A stretch of DNA of 64,000 bases. It comes from Clarkia xantiana subsp. parviflora (lineage: Eukaryota; Streptophyta; Magnoliopsida; Myrtales; Onagraceae). The position numbers and the translations under genes are program-made. Under the pieces are notes generated by a model. The model had not been told where the DNA came from. It was given only the letters and a program-made list of their open reading frames with translations, and did no database searches. The stretch is from positions 44,602,774 to 44,666,773 of the forward strand of contig JAPTYO010000001.1 in NCBI GenBank assembly GCA_036873135.1, given 5' to 3'. Each line of letters starts with the position of its first letter. The first letter of the stretch is position 1. Below are positions 49,581 through 60,878 of this stretch, piece by piece.

Positions 49581-52500
49581 CAATAGCTTAAACTCCTACA
49601 GAAAGGGAAAAGAACCATGACAACCAGTTATCTCTCAAGTCAAATCCTTCATAAGAAGTGTAAAGGAGCTGGAGCTTCTTTATTTTTCTTTAAAGACAAC
49701 ATACCAGATTTTCAACTGCCTTTTGGATATATGCAAAATTTGCATTCATTGTTTCCACATCAGAGTTAAAATCAGTTATCTGACAACAAAGGGTAGCATG
49801 AGTTAATCAATCACCAAGAGCAAGATACATGTATTTATGCTCCAAAAAGTAAGAATAAGTAGTAACTAACTGAAGTTAACGAGGAAAGCACATACTTCAA
49901 ATAATATTTTTTTAGGTTAATATCCTAAGAAATGTCTGAAGTTTGAGGTCTGAAATTTCAACTTTCTTGATTTAAGGTTTTCCGTCCATTTTTAAGGTTA
50001 AATTTAACATAATTGTTTGAAATGACACTTTTGTTTTATTTAATATCTTATTTGATAAAATGTGAAATGACAAAATTACCCCTGAAGTTAAATTAAAGCC
50101 ACCCGGCTCCGACCACCGCCACCCCGACTCCGGCAACCACCACCCCGGCTTTGGCGACCACCACCCAGATCCGACGACCACCACCCAAATTCGGGTACCG
50201 CCCTCACGGCTCTGATTGGGCCCAAATTGGAGCCACCGGCCCCGATCGGGCCCAAATCGGAGCCACAAAGCTCCGATCAGAGTTTTGTGGCTCTGGTCGG
50301 GACCACTGGAGCTCTGTGGCCCCGACCGGAAACAGAGAGTTTCGATTAGAGCTTTGTGGCTCTGACCAGAGCCAGAAAGCTCCGATCGGAGCTTTGTGGC
50401 TCCAAAGCTCCGATCGGAGCTCTGTGGCTTCGACCAGGGCCACAAAGCTCTGGCTCCGATTTTGGCCCAATTGGGGCCGGTGGCTCCAATTTGAGCCCAA
50501 TCGGAGCCGTGGGGGCGGTCGCCGGAGTTGGGTGGTGGTCGCCGGAGCAGGGTGATGGTCGTCGGAGCTGGATGGTGGTCGTCGGAGCTGGATGGTGGTC
50601 GTCGGAGCTGGGTGGTAGTCGCTGTAGCCGGGGTGGTGGTTGCCGGAGTCGGGGTGGCGGTGTCGGAGCCGGGGTGACGGTGGCCGGAGCCATGGTGGCT
50701 TTAAGGGCATTTTTGTCTTTTCACTTCAAGTATGTGAAGTGCCCACTTTGATATGAGGGCATTTTGGGAATTTTATTTTATTTCCGGTCAGTTGCCAGGC
50801 ATGTGACCAACTTCCGTTAGTTTTAACGGAAAAAATTAACGGAGACCTCCTATATCCACAAAGTTGAAACCTCAGACCTCTCAAATCAACATTTGAAACT
50901 TCAGACATCTTCGGTTAGCATGGGCCAAACTTCAGACATTTCCCAGGTTATTAACCATTTTTTTAATTTCACATAATATTTTAATAAAAAAAAATGTGTT
51001 ACCATAATATCAAAGACAGCAGATACACATGCTGCAATACTAAATTACTAAAAATATTTTCGAAGTTCATGAATGATCCCAGAAAATTTGAGCAAATTGA
51101 GCATGACATAACCAGAAAGTATTATAAGAGCTAAAGAATGAATAGAGTCAAATCCATATTTCCATCTTATAATATATTTCTAGAGATAATAATAGATAGA
51201 GAGACTTAATATAGTACAGGAATTCCTATGGAGATTGAAGGACATACTTAAAATTTAGCATGCATTCTGAAGATACATAAATAACACATTTAAGTTGTCA
51301 TTATAGAATATAAAAAACTTTTTTTTTCCATTAATTGAGTGAGCTAGTAAAACCTTTTTTTAAAACTAGACCTTCATTCACATAATAAGATATCAGGAAG
51401 GAAGAAGTGACCATACCGACATAGATGAATAGGCATCCTCAAGCTGCTTCGCTATGGTATCACGCGCATCTGCCAAACTCCGTCTCCTTGGAAACATCAA
51501 ATCAGGAAGTTTCCACCCCTGAGACAATTCACCACCAATCTCAGCAAGTCAGCATGCGTTTTTATTTAGAATTGCAGCATGGATAACTTAAGTAGTCTTC
51601 TTTCCAGAAACTTAAATAGCGAATAATAAGGTATAACTTGCTTATATGTAAAGCAGAGTCCTAGATACAAAGAAAGTTACCTTCCACCAAATATAGCCAT
51701 ATCCAACCACGATTACAATTACCACAACACCATATTTATGCGTGAATAAGTTACAGAAACCAATACAGAAATAGAATATTACAGTGACATGAAATCAACC
51801 CTAGTAGCTAGACCAGCAAGAAGGTATTTCCAAAGAGTCCATCCAAAAGGAGGATAGTAGGACCGAAAATTGTAGGATTGATAACCTCACTATGCAATGC
51901 ACCAGATAGATACTCAATAAATATACAACAAATATATCTCTACCTTGAAGGCACCAGAGAACAAACTTGAGATGTTCGGCAAGCTGTTTTCCTTAGCCAG
52001 AATCGATCCAACAAGGCCTAAAGTAATGAAAGAAAAATCAGTGTTGTAACCACAAGCTTTAGAGTGAAAACAACCCAACTTGCATAACAGCAACATCAAC
52101 TGCTAGGTCCAGTCCTACAAAGGCTGTCGTGACTCTATTTACGTAGATAATCCACAAACAATGATCCATTTCGTATACTTTCAGACAGTATCCTAATTAA
52201 ATTCCATGACTATTAAAGCAAAATAGCTAAAGAAATCACTGAAGCATCGAATTAATGCAGTCAATTGCTACTAAGAGAGGTGATGTGAATAGAGCAAAAC
52301 ACCGGGAAACAAGAGTTTCATCTGAAGTAAGTGATTGAGCAAAGTGAGCAATTCGCACTGACCTGCCCCAATAAGGATGGCGATCTTCCCGAAAGGTAGG
52401 GCCATAGCCGATGAGGATGAGCAGAGATGAAGCTCTGAGGAATTGACCATTGAGAGAGTTCGTATTGTCAACGAGGGATTGCAGAGATGAAGCTATAAGT

Positions 52501-52655
52501 CGTTGAGAGACGGTTTCAGCCTTCAAATGGCTCTCCAGTCAGATATATATATACTGCGAACTCTAGCTTCTTGCTCACGCCTCGTATTAATTTCTCTATC
52601 TATATATAGGTTTGGTGATTGTTTTTCAATATGTAATCGTGTACAATGTACATAT
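49581..52655 (-). pseudogene. Segmental duplicate of the DUF1664 gene, internally deleted
   Basis: This block matches about 31330-35560 with introns retained, in the same orientation. Recognisable exon copies (minus) are exon 1 at 52405-52363, exon 2 at 52017-51944, a 3' part of exon 5 near 51737-51681, exon 6 at about 51518-51417 and exon 8 at 49778-49704. Exons 3, 4, 7 and 9-13 are missing. The exon 5 copy has lost its acceptor because the sequence jumps from the 33478 equivalent to the 34262 equivalent. The remaining exons contain no stops and only a few replacements (for example MALPFGKIAILIGAG), so the duplication is fairly recent. Retained introns exclude a retrocopy. The block also carries foldback element C. 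Confidence 0.85.
49906..50965. mobile_element. Long Mutator-like foldback element C, 9-bp TSD
   Basis: The element 49915-50956 (1042 bp) is flanked by ATTTTTTTA on both sides. Its ends GGTTAATATCC / GGTTATTAACC and subterminal TCTGAAGTTTG words resemble element D more than A and B. The GC core (about 50095-50700) has CACCCCGGCTTTGGCGACC-type units and CTCCGATCGGAGC palindromes mixed with CCCGATTGGGCC-type units. The paralogous site at 32700-32708 lacks the element, so both ends are proven by comparison. Confidence 0.9.
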
Positions 52656-53097
52656 ATATATTATTCATTTTACCGATATAAAAAGTGGAGGGTAACCTCC
52701 AAAGAGTACCATTTTTAAATCAAACAGACTCGGCCATTTTTAAATATATGCACAAACCGTGATATATCCCACACAAACCGCCAAGAATAAAATTTAAAAT
52801 CTAGGAGTTAAGAATTAATTACGAAAAGTTCTTAGGCTAACAGCGTTGCAATTATTGTTATCGCTTTGTAGTCAGACTGTTGATTCCCGTCGTTCACAGG
52901 TCCGCTTCCACCTGCCGCTACCGCAATAAAAAAAAATGAAATTTAGGACCAGTCACTGTCACTCCCTTTAATGACGAATGGTGAGCACTCTATCGTCATA
53001 CTATTGATTCTGTTCGCACGCCGCTCACTTGATGATCTGTCTCCACGTCCTGTTGGAGATTCTGTTGCAGGTTTGGTTCCATTGAGATTTAGACATA
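52656..53097. other. Intergenic DNA
   Basis: No gene recognised. Confidence 0.35.
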
Positions 53098-53205
53098 ATG
53101 GATAATTACCCCTTTGGAGCTTTAACTACTCGGAATAACCGACAAATTGATCCCTGCTCTTGGTGTGGAGTCAAGTGTTATGAAGGAAGAGTTATTTTCT
53201 TGTGA
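53098..53205 (+). pseudogene. Isolated LRR receptor kinase N-terminal fragment
   Basis: One frame reads NYPFGALTTRNNRQIDPCSW, then CGVKCYEGRVIFL before a stop. This matches the LRRNT_2 cap of plant leucine-rich-repeat receptor-like kinases, where a DPFGAL...W motif is followed by DPCSWxGVxC and a short V-x-x-L segment at an exon end. No signal peptide, LRRs or kinase domain is visible nearby, so this is a stranded exon or captured fragment. The match rests on a single short motif. Confidence 0.45.
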
Positions 53206-53650
53206 GTAGCCTCCACTTCCTTCTCTATTTTGTGTACCTTGAATATATTTGTCTCTTTAGTGTTTGAATTGTAACAAAATGACATTTAATTTCTCTTAGA
53301 ATTGCATCTTGAGATTTACAGACTTTTATTTTGTATGTTGAGATCTATGTAGAGATGGAATTTAGTAGGACTTGAGGCTGATTTGCAAATTTAGTATTAG
53401 GATTTGCTCGAGAAACAGTGGAAGTTGGTAGGCCCAAATCCAACCTCGATGTCGCGGTACTTCAGTAATTGGAAGGATAGAGTGGTGTCATAACTCAACA
53501 TGTGTATACACTCGAAGATAATGTATATATGGAGAAATCTTGGAGTTGATTATGTATTGTCTGTTGTTGACGGATATCAGTTTATAATCATGTCATTCGT
53601 GTCCATCTGAATGGTCTACCGTTGAGAAACCCAATTTGAGAATCTTCTTA
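53206..53650. other. Non-coding DNA after the LRR fragment
   Basis: All frames are short. It may hold intron relics of the same fragment, but nothing can be assigned. Confidence 0.3.
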
Positions 53651-54679
53651 TATTTTATAGGGTCAATAACCTGGGAGAGGTCTGAAGTTTGGCCCTTGTG
53701 AATTTGAGAGGTCTGAAGTTTGAAATGGTGATAACAAAGGTCTGAAGTTTCGACTTGTAGATAATAGAGGTCTCCGTTAGTTTTTTCCGTTAAAACTGAC
53801 GGAAGTTGGTCATGTGCATTGCATGTGACCAGAAATAAAAAAATTCCAAAAATACCCTTCTTGCATCTCACATGATTCAATGAAAAGACGAAAATGCCCT
53901 TAAGGCCACCACCCAACTCCAGCCACCACCACGGCTCCGGCCGGCCACTACCCAACTCCGGCGACCACCACTCTCTCCGGCGACCACCACCCTCTACGGC
54001 GACCACCACCCTCTCCGGCCGGCCACCACCCTCTCCGACGACCGCCACCACGGCCCCAATTGGGCCCAAATCGGAGCCACCGGCCCCGATTGGTCCCAAA
54101 TCGGAGCCACAAAGCTCCGATCGGAGCTCGGTGGCTCCGATTTGGGGCCACAGAGCTCCGATTTGGAGCTCTGTGGCTCCGATTTGGGGCCACAGAGCTC
54201 CAAATCGGAGCCACAGAGCTCCGATCGGAGCCACCGAGCTCCGATCGGAGCTTTGTGGCTCCGATTTGGGCCCAATCGGGGCCGGTGGCTCCGATTTGGG
54301 CCCAATTGAGGCCGTGGTGGCGGTCGTCGGAGAGGGTGGTGGCCGGCCGGAGAGGGTGGTGGTCGCCGGAGAGAGTGGTGGTGGCCGGCCGGAGCCGTGG
54401 TGGTGATCGGAGTTGGGTTAGGTTTAAATTATGGACATGGGTATTTTTGTCCTTTCATCTTTATATTAATTAAACTTTTTATTAATTCAAATATTACAAA
54501 AGGGTATTTTTGACATTTCACACGGTTCTGTTAATATTGACAGAAAATTTGGACGGAAAACCTAAAAATCACAAAGTCCAAACTTCAGACCTCAGTTATC
54601 ACCATTTCAATCTTCAGACCTCTCAAATTAACAAGGGCCAAACTTCAGACCTCTCCCAGGTTATTGACCCTATTTTATA
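53651..54679. mobile_element. Long Mutator-like foldback element D, 9-bp TSD
   Basis: The element 53660-54670 (1011 bp) is flanked by TATTTTATA at 53651-53659 and 54671-54679. Its ends are GGGTCAATAACCTGGGAGAGG and the complement. Subterminal TCTGAAGTTTGGCCCTTG words repeat three times in each arm. The core (about 53905-54420) contains CTCCGGCGACCACCACCCTC units, CTCCGATCGGAGC palindromes and several CTCCGATTTGGGCCCAA units. No transposase. Frames on both strands are repeat-derived. Confidence 0.9.
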
Positions 54680-55100
54680 TATTCATTTCACGCTTTATAT
54701 TTGGAGGTGATGAGAAACTTGTGGAAACAATTGTCACTTTCCTTCATTCACTTGAGCCTCCAAGCATCTAGTTATCTCTCCACCCGCACACACTCATATT
54801 CAATTTCCAGTTTTATAAAAGTTCATTTTATCATACCTTTTTTTTTCCTATATAAACTGCAAATGCAGGACTTACAAAAAAAAATAATTAATGCTAACCG
54901 ATTTGTTGGGGTGGGAAATGGGAATTGCATCAGACGTGTACCATTCTTCAAGAGGGAAATGAGGAGGAACTTGAGTTGAGCTGATTATACTATTATAGCC
55001 ACAGCACCAATAGCCAGTAATTGTTATTTTCAACACCAATAGCCAGTATGATATTTGAGACTCTTTCATTTATGGATAGATAGAAGAGTAAGTAACATCT
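54680..55100. other. Intergenic DNA
   Basis: No gene recognised. Confidence 0.35.
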
Positions 55101-55109
55101 TGAAATATG

Positions 55110-55450
55110 TTTGGGGCTAGGTCCCAATTGACCTAGCCGGACCTAGCCTAGGGCTAGGTCCGGCTAGGTTAATTTGGGAAAATATTTTGGTTTTGAAGTT
55201 TTAGAACTAAATTGAACAAAATAAAAGTTAGGGATGTATTAGATGGACTAAATTGTAACAAAATTGAAAGTTTTGGGCTGGTCACGTGCATGACACATGC
55301 CATTTAACGACTGTTTTTTACAGAACCCTAACGGAGGTACCAAAACAGTAAGGTTTGGAAACATATGGTACCAATTCGGTATGAAAAATACTAGTGGTAT
55401 GAACAGTGTAATTTTTGCAAACATGTGGTACCAAAAGGACCTTTAACCCT
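55110..55450. repeat. Palindromic cluster and foldback-like half element
   Basis: GGGCTAGGTC, GACCTAGCC, GGACCTAGCC and GGCTAGGTCC words form a nested palindrome at 55110-55165. The block ends TGGTACCAAAAGGACCTTTAACCCT, similar in inverse to the start of the MITE at 16402 (GTTAAAGGTAC...TTTGGTACCAC). A decayed foldback element is likely. Confidence 0.4.
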
Positions 55451-56306
55451 AAACATAAATTAGAATAGTACTTGAACATGCTCTCTCCAATAGGAACTTA
55501 CAACTACTACTTAGAGATATAATCATGTCATTTTTTTAAAGATAAACAAAGCGAACAATAGGTTGTCTAATGATATGAAACATCCATCCATTCTCTTCAG
55601 TTTTTAAAATCGTACAATATATAATCAATGAGGATGCAGAACAAACTCAACTTGAAATATGTTAATGGATAATTTCCTTTGTTTAGATATTAAACTGCGA
55701 ATATCCACTTCAAGAAAGGAAGCTTTCTGAAATGTATATGGAGAATACACATATTCAAAAGAAAATCTACACAAATCATACCTATTGATGATTTCTCATA
55801 AATGAAAGGTAGGTGATACTTCGTGTCTCATTTGTTATGTTCAAACATAAACCCTAAATCAATGAAGCCTAAGTGACACTAGAATGTATGCACAGAATTA
55901 GGTTTTACCTTCGTAATTAGATGGTTGCATCTCAAACACCTTTGGCAGTAGTTCCATCTCTTCATCTATTAGTATTTCATCGGACGCTCCAATTTATATG
56001 ACTGGTTTCGTCAATATTTCTTATGCATGGCCTCTTCATGTTTGTATTTCTGGACCCATCTTGTAGAAGATGTTATTACTCCTAAACCCCAAAAAAGTTT
56101 TCCTAAACCATAAACACATTTATTGAACACATAAACTATTGTATGGAGATACATTGACAATTTTTTTTAACGGATACAATCACTCATATGATTAAATCCA
56201 TATGATTGATTGCCGGTCTTTCTTATGTAAACCTATTTCAAGTGTGTGCTTCTCAACCCACACTACTACTATATATCTCCAAATACATCGTCATTTACCG
56301 CAGCAA

Positions 56307-56337
<31 letters not shown>

Positions 56338-56798
56338 GCCATTTCAAATAATACAAAATCTATCTGTTATATGGACTATGGAGGAATGTTGACAAATGTT
56401 AGAGCAACCAATCAAAACCATACATGAGGACCCAATTTTCGAGTTCTGGTCGATATCCGAGCCACAGGATACCACGGTCACTGTCGAATTTGTGGGGCTG
56501 CATAATTGGTTTTTCTCTACCAAAAAAATATATGGGCTTGTCTATTAAATCTCTAAAAAAATTGACAGTTACAGCAACAATTTGTTTCAAATAAACTATT
56601 TCAAATCAAGAATATTGACAATTTAGAGAACCAATTAAAGCAGACCTGATGACCCAATTATCGAGTTCGGGGCCGATCGGAGACACGGAACCTAGCCGAT
56701 TTCGACCATGGGGTCACTGTCGAAATTGTTGGGCTGAAATCAGTGAGGGCGCGTCTATTGCACAACGAGCAGCAGGACATTGTTGGATTCTAGCATAC
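55451..56798. repeat. Intergenic DNA with a diverged local duplication
   Basis: Blocks at about 56402-56505 and 56630-56740 share GAGGACCCAATT..CGAGTTC, CGAT..GAGACAC and GTCACTGTCGAA words, indicating an old duplication of about 110 bp. The minus-strand frame 56399-56590 lies in one copy and has no known domain. Confidence 0.4.
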
Positions 56799-56997
56799 CT
56801 GACGAGCGAGCAGTGTGTGTTGGCAAAGGAGATTTGGGTGGGTAGATAGCAGAAGTCAAGAATTTGGCTGGATTAAAAGGATCCGTCCATGTAGAAAGGA
56901 GTAGGAGAGAATGGAACTCATCGAATAGGGATTTAGATTTGAGATTGAAGGAAGGAGACCCAGATGTGGAAGACGAAGAAGGGCTTGGTGTGAGCAT
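56799..56997 (-). CDS. Candidate first exon of an unidentified gene
   Basis: An ATG at 56997 opens 66 residues beginning MLTPSPSSSSTSGSPSFNLK and including LFDEFHSLLLLSTWTDPFNP, ending at a good donor GTCAG|GTATGC (56799). Composition is like a real plant exon (Ser-rich start, then a mixed amphipathic stretch). No domain is recognised and no following exon was found downstream on the minus strand. It may be a stranded exon of a broken gene. Confidence 0.3.
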
Positions 56998-57185
56998 GTC
57001 GTTTGGGTGAGAATAACAGCGGAAAATTATAATTAGATTTCTTTGTTTTAGTGTTGTGAGGGCAATTTTGAAAAAAAAAAATTTAATTTTCAGATTTTTA
57101 TTTATGTAATAAATAATAATAAGAAATAAAAATCCAGAACTATAATAATAAGAAATAAAAATGTTTTCTCAATCCTAGTTCCTAA
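56998..57185. other. Short AT-rich spacer
   Basis: Nothing assigned beyond a possible leader of the candidate exon. Confidence 0.3.
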
Positions 57186-58720
57186 TGTCACGGGCTTGGA
57201 GTTTTCCACGCTCCCAGCGGAATACGCCCGCGGGGCATCCGGCACTCCCACGTTCGGATCAGCCCTCTTATCTCCCAAGATTAGTTCTCGAAACCCAACT
57301 CGCACTGCGCATACGGACGGAACGGGTCGTGGTTAGGGGTCTTTGCTCTGGAGAGCATCTTAACTGGTTTTCGGCCTGCCCTGGCCATCATCAGGAGAGC
57401 GGCATTAGCTCCCGAACCAGCAGGATAACAACCAGGACATTGGAAACCATCCATTGGCTTGTAAGCGACACCCCATGTATGGGGGAGAGATACACATCCA
57501 TCACGTCCTGGCTTGGATTCCAACTATTACTCCCCCTAAAGAGCTTTATTTACAAAATAGTAGACGTTGGGTGTGCTCCAACTTGGACCAGTTTTCCAGA
57601 CACGTGACATTCTCCCCCACCCAACTAACGCAACGCCCTCGTTGCACGAACCCGCTGCTTCAAGAAACTTTAGTTCTTCCACAACAGTGCACTTCACCAC
57701 GCCATCAATGATCCACCACGCCATCAATGATCCGCCTTCTTAGGTTTTGTCAGAGTTGCTTTTTGCGTATTGTCTCCTCTTTCCCGAGAAGATCAACTTC
57801 CTCGCTTTGTCGCGCTTACGTTGGCCATCGCTGAGTCTTCTAGGCCACCATTCCGTATCGGACTCCCCCAGTGCGAGGCCCGTGGTAATATCTCCCCCTC
57901 CTCCCTGAGGTCACGCTTTTGCGCCTAAGAGATTTCTCACCTCATGGGACGCTACTTGGCAACTTGTATCCGCCCTTCTCAGCAATCAATATCACATGCT
58001 CGAGTATGGTCAGGATTGCTTATCTAGCAACCTGCATCCACCCTTCCAAGCAGTGATCCCGGACGCACCTTCCTCCTGCAGTGCTCCACACAGTCACGCA
58101 ACTCAGACTTCCTCGTCGAACAACTCCTCGATCGGAGCCCTTGTTCGTTAAGAGCCGCGCCACCCGATGGCATCTCGTGGTAAAGCAATTCGCAACCACC
58201 ACTATCGTTCAGAGTCCGCAGCGATTATATATATTTCTTCATTTCCTCCCTGCCCTGGGTCGAGAACTCCGCTCTGATACCACTTGTCACGGGCTTGGAG
58301 TTTTCCACGCTCCCAGCGGAATACGCCCGCGGGACATCCGGCACTCCCACGTCCGGATCAGCCCTCTTCTCTCCCAATATCAGTTCTCGAAGCCCAACTC
58401 GCACTGCACATACGGACGGAACGGGTCGTGGTTAGGGGTCTTTGCTCCGGAGAGCAGCTTAACTGGTTTTCGGCCTGTCATTACTCCCGAACCAGCAGGA
58501 TCCCGAAGGATATGCAACGTCTTACCGATAACAACCAGGACATTGGAAACCAGTCATTGGCTTGTAAGTAACATCTCGTGTATGAGGGGAGAGATCCACA
58601 TCCATCACGTCCTGGCTTGGCTTCCAACTACTACTCCCCCTAAAGAGCTTTATTTACAAAAGCTACTCTAGAAGTAGTAGACGTTAGCTACTCTAGAAGT
58701 AGTAGACGTTGGGTGTGCGC
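57186..58720 (-). mobile_element. TRIM-like mini LTR retrotransposon
   Basis: Two direct repeats frame a 0.66-kb interior without retroviral genes. The left repeat, 57186-57609 (424 bp), has TGTCACG...CGTGACA ends. The right repeat, 58285 to about 58720, starts identically but lacks about the last 45 bases. On the minus strand the right repeat is followed by TGGTATCAGAGC (58282-58271), the tRNA-Met primer-binding site, and a polypurine tract (GGTGGGGGAGAA) lies at 57621-57610 before the left repeat. Short repeats with primer site and polypurine tract but no gag-pol define a TRIM-like element. Open frames inside the repeats (57185-57607, 58081-58671) are not genes. Confidence 0.75.
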
Positions 58721-60878
58721 ATCGCTTTTCTTGCAAAAAATCAAAACGACTATATTGAGCAAATAATTTTTATTTTCTAAAAAACATAACAAGTACGTAA
58801 TTAATTGTTTGAATTAACGTCTAACATAATCATTTGAGATAAATATTTAACTTAAAATTGACCGATTCTACCTAATTTAGAGGAAAAAATTACATAATTA
58901 TTTAGCTAATAAAAAAAATAAAAATCTAATTATTATAATTATAAAAATAAAATCTTGGACACATTGCAATTTCAAAATAGATTAGAATAATTTTGAAATT
59001 TATGCATCACTAGCTTTACAAAATGGCGTTTATTTTAAACTATTATTACTATTATTAATATTCAAAAGCACTTCATCTAAAAAAAGGAACTCTTAATAAT
59101 TATATATGTATTTATACAGGTATATATATATATATCCTTCAAAGGCAGGGATCAGATGGTAAAAGAATTGGAGCGCCCAGTTGTCGTAACAGGCTGGGCT
59201 GGAACACCCATCTCGCATAATATTGCGAGTATTGACCACTCCTCATATCCCCTTTTACTGCCTGAAGGATCATACTTTAGTCATACGCTCCTCACGTAAT
59301 TTATATTGAAGCTCTCCGACTTTCATTTCTTCTCAAACCGATGTGGGATAAAAACAAACCAAACCCAAACACAACCGTAATCTCATAGTGGGCCGTAGAT
59401 ATACTTGTAATAATTGGGTCTTATCGGGGAACATAAACGATCCATCACACGGCACTGGTGGACATTTTCTTCACGCCATGACAAATCTCTGTTCACACCT
59501 CTCCAAATGTATCATATCATTATCACTCCAAAATAGAGCGTGTTTTGAGTTTTTTTCGTGGGATGAGATGTTCTATGGGTTATAATTAGAAATTCTATTC
59601 CTACGCCACGCCATCGATTCTATTTGTGGGTCCATCTCTTGATTATATGATAAGGTTAGTTGATGAGACGAAACTAGTTCATGCATTGTTATTCGCTAAG
59701 TATGATCGGAAAAACTCACAAATCGTGAGTAGAAAAGTTCGAATATTACAAAACGAATCAGATTCAAAGTAGTCCACTAATATTTTTTTTTTTGCTGGCA
59801 AAAGAAAACTTTCAGATGTATACGCTAATGTACAAAACTATATTGATTTCTCCACTAAAAAAACCTGATAAAATTCAAACAAATAATAATCATATTATAT
59901 ATTTTAATGTGATCGATAAAATACAAATCAACATAGTATATGTTGAAATTCATTATCCAAATGTTACATGTTCTTGGAAAAAAAAAAGTTACATGTTTGA
60001 ATTTTGTTATTTTTTAATAGAAAAATCAACATATATTTTGCTCTAATTTTGAAATTTTGATTAGTTTTTTCTCAAAAAAATAAGTTTGATTTGTTTTTTC
60101 AAATGCTTTGATTTGACTAGTTAAGTTTTATTTGTATATCATTAATTTTTATGTATACCGCATTTATTATTATTCCAACTCTACCCTTAAATTATATTGC
60201 TTATTTATTTATTAATTTAAAAAAAAAACCATGAACTTATTAAAAATTCATAAAAATATTTAAAATCATTATATGCATCAAAATAAATTAAAAAAAAGTA
60301 TATTTTTATTAAAAAAAACCTAATCTTTAGGGTTTTATTTCTATTAAAAATATTTTACTTTAAAAAAAAAAATATATATATATATATATCATATTTTATT
60401 TATATATATGTTTTCCTTTTTTAAATAGTTGTATTTGTTTGGTTATTTTCAAAATAAAATTTTATTTATTTATTAAACATCAGATTAGAAAGTAATTTAC
60501 GATTTAGGAATAAACGTTACTTAACCTACTTGAGAAAAGCTGCAAAAGCTAAGGAATTTTGAGCTGGCTTTATTCCCTCAACCAACTAAGTAACTAATTA
60601 AGAAACTTCATTGAACACATAGAAAATTACAAGGAAAAACATCACAAGATTCACAACCAATTCAATCCGTCCAAACTCTTTTGTTTTGTTTTTCAATTTT
60701 CATCTTTATTCTATTACTTTTATTTTTTATATCTATATATATATACATCCATCCCTCACCTCTCTGAAGCCATTCAAATCCATGAATAATGACCGTTTAG
60801 ATGTTAATAAGGACATTACCACTTAATTAAGATATTAGAGGTTAAGTCTCGTCATTTTTCTTTGCAATTGAATTCTAA
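58721..60878. other. AT-rich intergenic DNA with LTR-like debris
   Basis: No gene recognised. Around 59150-59420, text ending CAAACCGATGTGGGATAA resembles ends of plant LTRs. A short TTATTT-rich stretch (60180-60480) resembles 48350-48600, so both may be copies of one old element. Confidence 0.35.

Noticed and set aside
50151..50751. Several 110-170 codon frames on both strands
   Set aside because: Repeat-derived frames of foldback element C; composition follows the repeat unit, not a protein family.
49581..52655. A second functional DUF1664 gene
   Set aside because: Eight exons are missing and one remaining exon has lost its acceptor.
53593..54473. Frames of up to 213 codons on both strands
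   Set aside because: Repeat-derived frames of foldback element D.
57185..58671. Frames of 140 and 196 codons
   Set aside because: They lie in the direct repeats and primer-site region of the TRIM-like element.
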